In this document: one piece after another, positions 21,029 through 31,585 of the stretch
How the letters are laid out: every line of letters begins with the position of its first letter
How positions within the stretch are numbered: position 1 is the first letter of the stretch
Source: Collodictyon triciliatum
Taxonomy: Eukaryota > CRuMs
Assembly (NCBI GenBank): GCA_043381765.1
Contig: JBHJMP010000150.1
Span: forward strand, 1-31,585
DNA: 31,585 bases
Reading direction: 5' to 3'
Translations under genes and position numbers: made by a program
The notes under the pieces: model-generated
Told to the model about the DNA's origin: nothing
What the model saw: the letters and a program-made list of their open reading frames with translations, nothing else
Database searches by the model: none

Positions 21029-22304
21029 CCAAAAAAAAAAAAAAACAAGAATCTACAAGAAATTTAAGCACCAAAACACATGAGATTTATTTATATGATA
21101 ACTCATAACTTAAATTTAGAAAATATCGATAAAGGAAAAACTTAAATTTAGAAAATCAAATTAATCATATGACTCATAACCTCGCTGCACTTTGAATTGA
21201 ATAAAGGAAAAAAATCAATCACATGACTCCATTGACTGTCTTATTTAGTTAAAACTTCAAGAGAACATGAGGCTTCACAGTCTGGATTCGCCTCTACGCC
21301 TACAAGGGACCCATGTATGGTTGCTTAATTTTAGACATGATGCTTGTGATAATTTTTGAAATGTCGATGATTGAAATGTTGATATTTGAAATATTTCTAC
21401 TCTACTAAGAGTTCATTTATATATCTTCTTGTTCGTTAATTTCATTCATTTCTTATTGAATTTCCAATCGAAAAAATTGTTAGCCCTGGCAGGATCCGAC
21501 AAGTATAAAGATGGGGCCATTCCCACCATTCAAAGCAACCCTACAGGAATCCAAGCTTATCAAACAAATACCCAAGGACAACTGTCGTCGGTACCTCAAT
21601 CTCAACAGCACGGTCAACTGAATCATATGAGCCAAATGGGGCAAATGAATTCTATGGGTCCAATGGGAGCCATGAATCCGATGAACCCGATGGGACAAAT
21701 GGGTCAGCTAGGTCAGATGGGGCATATAAGCTCGATGAATCCCATGAATCATATGAATCCGATGGCCCAGATGGGTCAAGTAGGGCAGATGGGGCAGATG
21801 GGACAAATGAATCAAATGGGGCAGATGGGCCAGGTTAACCCGATGAACCAGATGAGTCTCATGAGCCACATGGCTCAAATGAACCAGATGGGCGGATTAG
21901 GTCCTATGGGCCAAATGCCCCAACTTGGAGGGCACATTGGACAAATGGGACAAATGGGACAAATGGGACAAATGGGACAAATGGGACAAATGGGACAAAT
22001 GGGACAAATGGGACAAATGGGACAGATGGGACAAATGGGACAAATGAATCCTATGGGCCAAATGAACCCCATGAATCCGATGAGCGCTATGAGTGGGATG
22101 AGTTCGATGGGAGGTATGGGTTCTATGAACCCAATCAACACATTCAATCAGATGGGGCCCATGGGTCAAATGAATCCTATGAATGCTTCTCAGAACGTAC
22201 CCGGAGGCCCTCTGTCAGGCCCCAATATGCCTATGCAGCATTCGATGAACCCGCAAGGGCAAGGAGGGCACGGGTCTCAAAATCCTTATGGGAAGCGACT
22301 CTGA
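20051..22304 (+). CDS. Tup1-like N-terminal tetramerisation domain with Met/Gly/Gln-rich tail (4 exons)
   Basis: Exons 20051-20180, 20541-20622, 20803-20882, 21484-22304 join in phase to 370 aa (ATG 20054 is an alternative start). Residues 15-85 are a coiled coil that follows the yeast Tup1 N-terminus closely: KLRKEYESLSKETSQF, DDYERKFHAQL, AVSDLERAHKRIKLQYEEEL against EFLQVSQEA, DYDFKMNQQL, VYELELTHRKMKDAYEEE. In Tup1 this segment forms the tetramer that binds Ssn6/Cyc8. Residues 100-370 are MGQ, MNPM and MGGM-type low-complexity sequence ending NPYGKRL and TGA. Tup1 has a seven-blade WD40 domain after a Gln-rich linker; none follows here in frame. It may be a corepressor scaffold or dominant partner of a full-length Tup1; function is inference. 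Confidence 0.8.
20957..21045 (+). repeat. Poly-A tract, intronic
   Basis: 71 consecutive A at 20957-21027, then gcc and a further A run, in the third intron (20883-21483) of the Tup1-like gene. Confidence 0.95.
21935..22047 (+). repeat. Coding 9-bp minisatellite (GGACAAATG)n
   Basis: About eleven consecutive 9-bp units, one with cag instead of caa, encode Gly-Gln-Met repeats in the Tup1-like tail. The unit keeps frame. Diverged MGQM/MNPM units extend over the rest of the exon. The antisense Ile-Cys-Pro translation is an artefact. Confidence 0.95.
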
Positions 22305-23327
22305 TGAACAGAAACTGGACAAAAATCAATATTCTCGAAATTGAATGACTTAGGTTTCTATCTTGATAGAGTCATCAACTATAAAGTGCCATTTTATTCG
22401 TCGTATATCATTGTTTACTTTATTACTTGAGTGTTTAACTATTTGATAAACTGCTCAAAAATCATTCCACTTCCAACGCCCACAGAGACAGCGACGGTAC
22501 TTCGCTCTATGTTGTGAAGAGCCCCATTTATTCTCGAATATCTAATGGAAACGAACTCCACGGTCTGTGACGTCCACATCCTGTCGTACCTCAACAGCTG
22601 CAGCCTTCGTTCAAAACGATTGATATCTGTTTCTCCTTATTCTCTTGTCTCCTGCTTCATTTACTTTTGAGCCTCTGGCACTCCATACTTGCAAAATGGA
22701 CAATCATATACACTTTTTTCTTTTTGCAGCGCCACAAATCATTCTGCTTGGCCATTTCTCACACATATTTCCACTCTCTTTCTCTAATCTAACATGCCTA
22801 TTATGCTAGGTCGAGATGGACAAATAAAAGATAATGAAATAAGATAAAAAAATTTACTCTATTTTCCTCTTTAACTATTGTAACGACTTATGTGATTGAA
22901 TCAGAGTATACCAGGGTCTGACATCCTATTTGACGCTCGATTCCAAACGACCCACGATTCTAGAGCACTCTGGACAGTCGCAAGGGGATATATGCTGTAG
23001 TTTTTATAGTGTGTGCGTGCATTCTCTCGCTCCTGTGCCTCGAATGAGCTAGAATCGATGCATCAAGGCTGGAAAGCCTCGCACAACACAGCTTCTTGGA
23101 CAGCTTGCTGAAAAACGCCCGCATTCTTTGTTACTCTGTCCGCAAGCGAAGAGAGATGTAGCAAAATATCGTGGGATATCTTTCGAAACATTTTTTCCCC
23201 TTTATTCGATTCAAAGTGCAGCGAGGCTGTGCCATACAAGGGGCGAGATAGGTGCGCATGGTAGAGAGCAAACGATAGTAGGAGAAGACACTACTGTGTA
23301 GAGGCAAGCACTGGAAATAAATCAATG
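22305..23327. other. Intergenic region downstream of the Tup1-like gene
   Basis: No WD40 or other recognisable domain seen in any frame by eye. A short plus-strand frame near 22485-22570 follows an acceptor-like cccacag but has no partner exon I can link. Contains the likely 3' UTR. Confidence 0.5.
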
Positions 23328-23516
23328 ATAGCGAGTTGGTCAGGCGGGCGTCCCTACTAGTTGATTGGTTGCGTGGGCAGCATGGGTTGGATATGCTGTG
23401 GGAGATATCGCACGACACATTCCCACATTTATCTACCTGTCGAAACATATCCAACTGCTGCTGCCCACACAGCCAATCAGCTAGTAGGGCCAACCGCCTG
23501 ACATACTCACCATCGC
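23328..23516 (+). repeat. Long imperfect inverted repeat (hairpin of about 70-bp arms)
   Basis: Left arm about 23328-23395 and right arm about 23447-23516 are reverse complements with few mismatches. The best part pairs 23351-23379 (ccctactag... to gtgggcag) with its mirror near 23460-23489; in a plus-strand transcript two of three differences become G-U pairs. A 10-bp stem (gttggatatg with catatccaac) lies further in, and the loop contains a further tgtggga/tcccaca pairing. Type is unknown: a foldback element (MITE-like) or a structured RNA. Confidence 0.75.
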
Positions 23517-24099
23517 TAATATCTCTCCAGGGATACCATTTACTTCACTTATCTTGTCTGTATCTGTTTTCTTCCATGCCCTCCTATCTTCTTGATGCAT
23601 GACTTAATCCTCTTAGCACCTTGAATCCAACAAAGGAAAACAAAGAAACAAACACGTAATTAAGTCACCAGTGCATAAGGCGATAGTTATGACCCATCAG
23701 AACACTACCCAGTGAATCCAGAATCAACCACCAATACAGGAGAGACGCCGACTGGGCTGTGCAGCGATATTCCTTCCTTCAGCCTAGGAGGGCCAACATC
23801 TCTCGCGCCTTACTCTCTATGCTTCCTCGTGCCCTCGTTTGTGGCCAAACAGATTCAAGCCCAAAGCCATCCAACGCACATGATTACGTAATTCCGCTCG
23901 CCCATATCTACGATCAAACTTGTTCGCCACAGGTTGGGCGGTAAATCAAAGGCCCTTGGGGTCAAGGCAGCTGCGTCGTGGTAGTTTGCAATCGCTCTTC
24001 CTGGCCGTAGACACCGTGATAACGATCCAAGAGAGCGCACAGGAAGTTCCCTCGCAAAGTACAAGTATGAGAGGGAAAAAAAGAAAAAAAGAAAAAAAG

Positions 24100-24197
<98 letters not shown>

Positions 24198-24624
24198 AAA
24201 AAAGAAAAAAAGAAAAAAAGAAAAAAAGAAAAAAAGAAAANNNNNNNNNNNNNNNNNNNNNNNNNNNNNNNNNNNNNNNNNNNNNNNNNNNNNNNNNNNN
24301 NNNNNNNNNNNNNNNNNNNNNNNNNNNNNNNNNNNNNNNNAAAAAGAAAAAAAAAAAAAAAAAGAAAAAAAAGAAAAAAAAGAAAAAAAAGAAAAAAAAG
24401 AAAAAAAAGAAAAAAAGAAAAAAGAAAAAAGAAAAAAAAGAAAAATAGGGAAAAAAGAACAAATAAAATCAAACAAAAAGATAGAGCGTATTTTTAGATT
24501 CACACCCTTGAGTTGACGCCTACTTATCATATCCTCCATCTACTCAGATGAACAGTTTAGTCCCATCCTTTATGGACAATCATAAGCCTTTTCTTTCTAA
24601 AGCGTTCATATACCAGAGCCGATC
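23517..24624. other. Intergenic region with a long A-rich tract and 100-N gap
   Basis: 23520-24060 shows no supported gene. 24075-24446 is A7G/A8G-type repeat and poly-A, interrupted by Ns at 24241-24340. The rest is the upstream region of the FAAH gene. Confidence 0.7.
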
Positions 24625-27600
24625 ATGTCGCTCGTGGCTCTGCAAAGAGGAGCAAAGCTGATCCTTGCGGTCTACCTGCTTTCCTATCCCATTCGTGCTC
24701 TTGTTCGACACATACAAACCAAAATGATCCAAAACCAACTCCGTGCAAAGGCTCTACGAAAGAGAAAAGAGCGCGATGATCGCCGCAAAGCCTTTCGAGT
24801 GAGTTTATATTCATTCCTCTTCACATATTCCAATAAAACATGTATAGCTCTATTTGGAGTCTCGGGGAAGTGATACAGTATCAAAGTTGAAGATGAGCGC
24901 ACCAAACTCAATACATTTTTCTTTTCTAATTCCACTTTTACGGCACGATTTCTGAACAGTTGGATGAAACCATGGATGCAGGACTTGTGGTATGTTAATT
25001 TATTGATGCCCAGCAATCCTTCAAAGTTTTTATACATACCTTACTATACGATTTCTTTACTACAAGGTTTTTTTTTTTTTTTTTATCGCGTATGATAGTG
25101 TCGTTCTTCATGATAAAAGCCCACAATAAGTATGTCACAAGAGGCGACAAAAAAAAAAAAAAGTAAAGATAATACAAATCGATGTCTTGTGATTTTCTTC
25201 TAACACCCCATTTCTTCCCGTTAATATATCGCTGGGCACGCGTAAATTGTTAACAGCTCGAGATAAGCAACATGAAAGCTTTCCAACTCGCAGAGAAAAT
25301 CAAGTCTGGAGAACTAACTAGTGAGCAAGTAGTTCGTGCCTTCTGTATTCGAGCCAGGTTAGAAAATTACTTGCAACATCCATAATATGTTTTTACATAC
25401 TCTTACCTGCTTATCATCACTCCACTTATTGAATGTTTCATCCTTAATTGCTACGAAATATGCATTGTAATTTTTTTTTTAAAACTTCAGCCCTCTTCTT
25501 TCTCACCAAGGAAATATATTTTATTACTATGCTTTATTGGTAATATACCAACACCCTCTTATTACCTTCGCATAGGAGATAACTTATCCAATCACACAAA
25601 GTAATGTGAAGTATATGAATTTTTGAGGATAACATTTATACTTTTTTTTTAATAGAGCATGTGGCATCAAGTTTGATAGCAATGCCGAAGAATTCTTCTC
25701 TGAAGCTATCGAAGAGGCAAAGGCGGCCGACAGGTAAAACACAAATGGTTCGATAGCTAAAATTAACAAGACACATTTATGCACAACTAAAAATCGCATT
25801 ATTTTGAACATATCCTCTTAGTGATTACATAAAAATATGCTTTTCACATGATGCAGAAAACTAAAGGAAGTGGGCCCTGAAAACGTTGGTTATCTCCACG
25901 GAGTCCCGATTAGTTTGAAGGACCAAGTGAATCAGAAGGGAGCTGGTACATTTTATCCCTTTATTTGTCTGTATTCATATAACATATAATATCTGATTCT
26001 GAAAAGATACTGCACCAGTATTTTCATGTGAATATTTTATCTTTTCATTTAGTACTAGAATTCATACGTTTTTCTTGATGGTAAAATAAAATAATATAAA
26101 ATAAAGTTAAGTAAAATAAAGTAAAGTAAAATAAAATAAAGTTAAGTAAAATAAAATAAAGTAAAGTAAAATAAAGTAAAATAAAGTAAAATAAAGTAAA
26201 ATAAATAAATAAATAAAATAAATAAATAAATAAAATAAAATAAAATATAGGACGTATTTTTGATAAATCTCTATCTCATCACGGTATTCTCATGATTATT
26301 CATGATGCATTTGCTTCTAGATTCTACTTGCGGCATGGCTGTGAACTGTTTCAACCCCTCCACTGAGGACGGTGTCACACTCAGATTACTGAGGGATCAG
26401 GCAATTCTCCTATAATTTTAAGAGAATCCATCACCTTTATTTAATTATGCTAATTAATGAACAATAGTTTACATACCATAAAGTAGCAAGGATTTTAGAC
26501 GTGCGGGGCTGATATTCTTTATATTTCTTTTTATAAATGATATAAGGGTGCTATTCCATTCGTGCGTTCCAATGTACCCCAATCACTGATGTTGCCGGAG
26601 TCAGGAAATGATATTTGGGGTATCGCAAAAAACCCATGGAATCGCGATAGAACACCGTAGGGTTACTTTCCCTCCTGCCTTTCGTCTCCTTATGCATTTT
26701 CCTGCGTCCAAATTATTATCTTATGAAGAACAATATTTTGCTTTTTTTATTTGTGAAACTGACGGTACTCTTACTATTTTTATTTTGAGAATACTTTCGT
26801 TTTTGTGTTACTTGGAGAATACATTCTAATACTATTTCTGCGCTGGTTGTATTATCTTTCCTTCGAAATTGTAATAGAGGTGGAAGTAGTGGAGGAGAAG
26901 CTGTTTTGGTTGCTGCCCGAGCATCACCTCTTGGCATTGGAACTGATATTGGTGGAAGCGTTCGCATCCCAGCTTTATATTGTGGTACTAGGTTTTTTCT
27001 ATCTGCTCGTATAAAGGTCATAATAAGCCATGATCATTTCCAATGATACGATTGCCAATAAAAAGAAAAATTTAATTGAAAAATTATCCAAAACACACTC
27101 TGATAACTTGCATGACATAAAAGGAATATATTCTTTCAAGCCCACAACGACCCGAGTGACTAAAAACGGACTTGGCTCCAATCGTCGTCCAGTTTGTTTT
27201 ATTTTTAAACGTCCCCTGTTTGATTACTTGCATTTATGTATTGAGAAATAAGAAGCGATAAAGATGAAAGAAGGGAAACAGCAAAAGTATCAACAGATTT
27301 AGGAGAAAGGTTGGAAATTGGACTTCAAATATTGAAAATTAAATAGTAACTTCTATTTTAATCTTAAGGGAATGGCTGGGTCTTTGGAGCTCATCAAATC
27401 AGCTACTGGGCCGATGGCTAATTGTGTGGAGGACCTTGTCCTCGTGATGAGAGCATGGCTTGAGCCCACTGCATTCAAAATCGACCCTCTCCAACCCCCA
27501 ATTCCTTTCGACGCTAAGGAATACACATCGAGCGAACCACTGACTTTCGGATACTTTATTGACGACGGATTTTTCGAGCCAGCACCGTCCTACAAGAGAG

Positions 27601-28973
27601 CAGTGAATATGGTTGTTGATGTTCTGCAAAAAGCAGGACACCGAGTTGTCTCTTTCAAACCGCCCAATGTGGAGCAGGTGCATGCTTCTTTTTTTTCTTT
27701 TAATGATTCATAGCCTCGTTCCTTGTCTAAACTTTATGTACATATTCATGAAATGTAATGTGTACACAAACAGAATTCAGTCCTTGGTTTCATCTTCATG
27801 ATTACAATAGGCGATGGTTTCATATTATGGTGCCATGAGCTCAGATGGGGGAATGCGAAACTTTATAGAAGGACTGCGCGGAGAAGCACTTCATGAATCA
27901 TACAAGCTTCTCTACAAAGCTGCAAATCTTCCCTCTGCCCTTCGACCCATCATTTCCAGAATCCTTCGACTCACTAACAACCACAGACTCGCCATTGTCA
28001 ACGAAATGGGAGGAGGAAAATCTGCTTACCAGCTCCAAGAAATCACTGCAAAAACTCTAGCGTACATCGATTCCTTCACCGAGGTATATACACTCCATTT
28101 GTTATCTACTTTCCCCTTTAAATAAAGAAACACATATGAAGGATGCGCACTCTATACGCAATTAACGAGTGTATATATTCTCGTGAGCGCTTATGTCCCG
28201 TTTTTCTTGTCTTGTTTCTGTTAATCCAACAACAGGCCTTCACATCTGCTGGGATAGATGTGCTGGTTGGCCCAGGACTCGCTCTTCCAGCATTGTATCA
28301 CGGGCAATCGAAGGTGGTCTTTTTGTTTACTTCGCCGATGCCTCCTTTTTTTCTTTTCTTTTTAATTTTATCTATCTTACTATTCCCCCCTTCTGCCAAT
28401 GCATCTGTACTGTTTCTGAATCCATGGTTCGATTCTTGCTCATGTAAGGAGCCACCAATTACCATCGCCCAGCGAAGTGGCGAGTCATCTGACACCTACG
28501 AAACAATCACAACAGGACTTGACACCATCTCTGTCATACACGATGCTCTACAACGTGTTGCGCTACCCAGCAGGGTCGATTCCTGTGACTCGGGTTCGTT
28601 CTGACGAGTGCCACTATGAGACGGGCAACCCAAAGCACCAGGACATGCTAACAAAGCACGCAAAGAAGGTGATGGTTGGCGCACAAGGCCTCCCAATCGG
28701 CATCCAGGTACATAATGAGGAAGCTACACTAGCAACAGACATTGTATCGTACGCAGCCGAAGTCACGCACCGCAGACTCGGACGCCTTCATTTAACCATG
28801 ATGCTGTGATGTGATTTGGTCTATGAAGTTATTGGGCTGTGATTCACTGCCGTTGAATGCGATTGCAGGTTGCTGCACTGCCTTGGAGAGATGAGAAGTG
28901 TTTGCGAGCGATGAAGATAATCCAGGACTTGATCCAGTTCGATGAGAAGCCTCCCGGATATGAGACTCTTTAG
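24625..28973 (+). CDS. FAAH: Fatty-acid amide hydrolase, amidase signature family (14 exons)
   Basis: Exons 24625-24798, 24960-24989, 25257-25357, 25656-25733, 25857-25945, 26321-26400, 26547-26656, 26878-26984, 27124-27191, 27369-27677, 27811-28083, 28236-28294, 28449-28707, 28869-28973 join in phase to 613 aa (human FAAH 579). Residues 3-25 form an N-terminal membrane helix followed by a basic helix. The amidase-signature triad is present: Lys149 in GVPISLKD, Ser224 in PGGSSGGEA and Ser248 in [11 protein letters not shown], the two serines 24 apart as in the mammalian enzyme. [39 protein letters not shown] and [13 protein letters not shown] also align. It should hydrolyse N-acylethanolamines and fatty primary amides at a membrane. 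The exon ending at 26400 is followed by GCAATT, a GC donor. The junction 28294/28449 was chosen by phase and homology; another frame is open there. Confidence 0.93.
26085..26247 (+). repeat. (AAAATAAAGT)-type repeat, intronic
   Basis: An A-rich tract of aaataaagtaaagt and aaataaat units inside FAAH intron 25946-26320. Confidence 0.9.
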
Positions 28974-29376
28974 ACAACCTGCCAAAAGACGCTTGCCTTT
29001 CGTCCACTTCTTTTCCTTTCTCCTTGCAAGCAAAACGGCGCTGCCTGTCTTTGGCGCCACAGAGTGACAGGTCGATCTTGCAGAACATACAAAGAAGACA
29101 AAACAGAAACAATCTCCCTACAGAATTTTTTTTCCTCTTTTCCACCGCTTTTGTGTTTGCAAGACTTATTAGTGATGAAAATTAGAGAAAGGGTATGAGA
29201 GAAGCGTTCGCAAACACATAGACATGCGGGAAAACCGAAGTGGATCGAAAGTATGGATCGAGCCTTATGAAGTGATCAAATGCCCAGTGTCCGAGAACGA
29301 CGCCCGGTTTGGCGTGGAAGGAAACGAGTGAGGTTTGATTCTAATGTTGGCGGGTTTGCGATAGATAGATCAAAGG
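28974..29376. other. Short intergenic region between FAAH and the membrane-protein gene
   Basis: 403 bp between two same-strand genes, so it must hold the FAAH 3' end and the next promoter. Open frames near 29280 lead into the next gene's exon but in other frames. No specific signal identified. Confidence 0.5.
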
Positions 29377-31376
29377 ATGCAGCAGCTGCCGTCTTCAAGG
29401 GACAGTGGCTCCATCGTTTTCCTCAAAAAGGCCGACCACAGGACTGGCGAGTCGTTCAACAGATATCAGGAAAAGTATGATGCAACCATCAGCAGCTTCT
29501 GTGTGCCTGAATCACTCCATCTCACTTTCGATCTCATAGCAATTCTCTGTTCTCTTTGCTTCTATAAGGAATCATACTCTTCGGTCTTAACAATACACAT
29601 ACAAATACACATACAAATACACATACAAATACACATACAAATACACATACAAATACACATACAAATACACATACAAATACACATACAAATACACATACAA
29701 ATACACATACGCATACACATACACATGCACATACACATACACACACATACACATACATATACATATACACATACGCACGCGCACACAGAAGGAAAACAAA
29801 CACAAAGAAAACACACGGGCAAGATAAATAATATAAAACAAATTAAAAAGACAAAAGATGAAGCATAACAGAAAAGAAGCACTAATTGAGTTTTAAAAAC
29901 GCTCATGAAAACCCATAAAAACACACTAAGGAATTTCTAATCGAGTTTCAACTTATCCTATCTTTCATTTGCAGCTTTCAAACGAGACATTCTCTTCAAA
30001 GTGATGATGGTGTGTCCGAGACAGCATCTTCAATGACGCAAGTGGACATGTCTGATGCCTCCTTGCGACAATTGTACGCCTTTTCGTATTCTGACAGCTG
30101 GTCCGGCTTCTTTCTCGGACCTGTAATCTCATTCCCAAGGTAAAAAGACCCACTTTTGTTTATTTGAATCTCGATTTTCATATGTGCGGTTATGTGAACG
30201 AGTTTGCCATGAGATATATTGCTTGGGTATTGACGTGCATGGTCTCTGGGCTCTTCATTACCATTGCTACAAATTATCATGGACTGTATGAGATTCGTGT
30301 CAAACTCCTTTGGCAACATCTATGAGCTAATGATGAGTCAGGAACACAAGGACGGAAAGTAAGGAGGGTCCATTTAATTATTTTTTTTATCAGGAACTTC
30401 CGCCTGGCACTTGTCCGCCTGATTTACCCGCCGTTTTTCTCTGGGGTGATATCGATGCTTATGTTTGTGTCGGTTTTTGTATGGTACGAGGGTAAGGATG
30501 AATATTAATGTTACAGTATGTTATAACGGAGAGGCATTTTTTTTATTTTTTGCAAAATAAATTAATATACTCTTATGAGTCTTAAAAAATCGAATAGAAA
30601 GGGGAAAAATCTAATAATTCATGCAGAAAACTGCCAAACAACAAATATATTTCATTTCTTATTAATACAGGTGGATTTTCATACTTTGTATGGGAGAGCC
30701 TACCACTTGAAGTGATACTATCAGTCATCTCGTCATCTTTCTGGATATCTTCAACCTGTATTTGCTTTCCTCATGCATATCCCAGGGACAGAATCAAAGT
30801 GGGTTTTGTAATACTTAATTTTAAGAAGAGAAAATATAAGGAATAGTATACCCTTTATCTATCGCATCCATTATTCAAACTTTCAGCAGACTTCCAACAA
30901 TAAGCTTTTTTTTTACTACACACTTGTCTTTAAATAACTTATCTAACATAGATTATTACCGGTACATTTTTTGGGTCAGTGACGTTTTTTTCAGGACTCT
31001 CAGTTGTATGTATTGTATTAGGCGCAGAGGATTTGTCTTTAATGGAGAAAAGAGGTATATGCGCTTTTAATTTACCAATATGTATATATTGACAATTGAA
31101 GGAAATCATCTGCTTTTTTTTTTAAACCATTCGTTTACTCCTTTCTCTTACGCGCTGAGCAACAACATCAATAACAATAATAAGAACTATACGAAAACTG
31201 ACAACTTTTTTACAGGAATTCGGACGTTGATTGCATTCATCAGACTTATGATTGGATTCATAGCGATCCCTTATTTCTTTTACAAAAATCAGCTGAAGTA
31301 CTCCCCAATAATAGACGATGAGACGAACAAGGTCATAGACACATCCAGCAAGCATGACTCTAGTTACCAACTGTAA
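29377..31376 (+). CDS. Unassigned multipass membrane protein (7 exons)
   Basis: Exons 29377-29474, 29975-30139, 30214-30285, 30394-30491, 30671-30798, 30952-31054, 31216-31376 join in phase to 274 aa, stop TAA 31374-31376. The first 85 residues are polar and Ser-rich. Five hydrophobic segments follow: YIAWVLTCMVSGLFITIA, FFSGVISMLMFVSVFVW, LEVILSVISSSFWISS, TFFGSVTFFSGLSVVCIVLG, and ALIAFI-like sequence in GIRTLIAFIRLMIGFIAIPY. The C-terminus is an acidic/Ser tail. A weak acceptor (CCATGAG) starts exon 3; skipping to an alternative frame in exon 3 is possible because 30241-30356 is open in two frames. I do not recognise the family; a Frag1/DRAM/Sfk1-type fold was considered but no motif supports it. 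Confidence 0.65.
29592..29800 (+). repeat. (ACATACAAATAC)n minisatellite, intronic
   Basis: About ten 12-bp units (acacatacaaat) at 29592-29708, degrading into acatacacat to about 29790. It lies in the first intron (29475-29974) of the membrane-protein gene. Confidence 0.93.
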
Positions 31377-31585
31377 ATATTTCTCAAACAAAATCATTCA
31401 TAAACATATAACATATAAACATATAAACATATAAACATATAAACATATAAACATATAAACATATAAACATATAAACATATAAACATGTAAACAAACAAAA
31501 CAAAACAAAACAAAAAAGATAAAAGATAAAAGATAAAAGATAAAAGAAAAAGAAAAAAGAAAAATAAAAGAAAAGATAAAAGAAA
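31377..31585. repeat. 3' flank with (AAACATAT)n, (AAAAC)n and (AAAAGAT)n repeats
   Basis: After the stop at 31376: aaacatat/aaacatataa units at about 31403-31490, aaaac units at 31490-31515, then aaaagat units to the window end. No gene. Confidence 0.9.

Noticed and set aside
21875-22169. Cysteine-rich antisense frame with repeated CPIC, resembling a metal-binding repeat
   Set aside because: It is the antisense of the 9-bp Gly-Gln-Met coding repeat of the Tup1-like gene, whose exon phases support the plus strand.
23920-24539. Lys/Glu-rich and Phe-rich frames around 24100-24450
   Set aside because: Produced by the A-rich tract and an N gap; no start or splice support.
28143-28604. 153-codon frame overlapping FAAH exon 13
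   Set aside because: A different frame carries the conserved [14 protein letters not shown], and phase matching from 28294 selects that one.

Overview
The window is nuclear DNA from an intron-rich, AT-rich unicellular eukaryote. Its genes are split by short introns (about 75-600 nt, mostly GT-AG, with at least one GC-AG) and many introns carry microsatellites. The families present are typically eukaryotic: GIGYF/GYF, tandem RRM plus R3H-like, Tup1 N-terminal domain, bHLH, FAAH-type amidase, mitochondrial bS21, Sel1 and WD40. Simple repeats in most introns together with WD40 and Sel1 fragments remind me of a foraminiferan such as Reticulomyxa, but that is a guess from general knowledge. All gene models were spliced by hand by matching intron phases across consecutive exons; there is no transcript evidence. 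Three 100-N gaps and one 522-N gap show this is a draft scaffold.

Layout. 1-325: the first exon of an unrecognised minus-strand gene running off the left edge. 1216-1434 (+): mitochondrial ribosomal protein bS21m. 2022-8692 (-): a ten-exon gene of about 1,524 aa homologous to GIGYF translational repressors, with a candidate 4EHP-binding motif, a GYF domain and the conserved GIGYF C-terminal helical region. 10846-13319 (+): a six-exon, 457-aa RNA-binding protein with two RRMs and an R3H-like domain. 13982-16249: a confused zone with a possible small membrane protein (-), a frameshifted Sel1-repeat gene (-), a WD40 fragment (-) and the start of a GC-rich gene (+) cut by a gap. 17593-18659 (-): a bHLH-like transcription factor with its middle hidden by the 522-N gap. 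20051-22304 (+): a four-exon Tup1-type tetramerisation domain followed by a Met/Gly/Gln repeat tail and no WD40 propeller in the frame I can follow. 23328-23516: a long imperfect hairpin. 24625-28973 (+): a 14-exon, 613-aa fatty-acid amide hydrolase with an intact Lys-Ser-Ser triad. 29377-31376 (+): a seven-exon, 274-aa multipass membrane protein of unknown family.

The genes do not form an operon-like unit. Two concern post-transcriptional control (GIGYF, RRM/R3H-like), two transcriptional control (bHLH, Tup1-like), one mitochondrial translation and one lipid-amide metabolism. The observations most worth checking are the WD40-less Tup1-like protein, the long hairpin, the near-identical intron-end-like element at two sites (one inside a 17-bp duplication), the doubled splice acceptor in the RRM gene and the complete GIGYF architecture in a protist.
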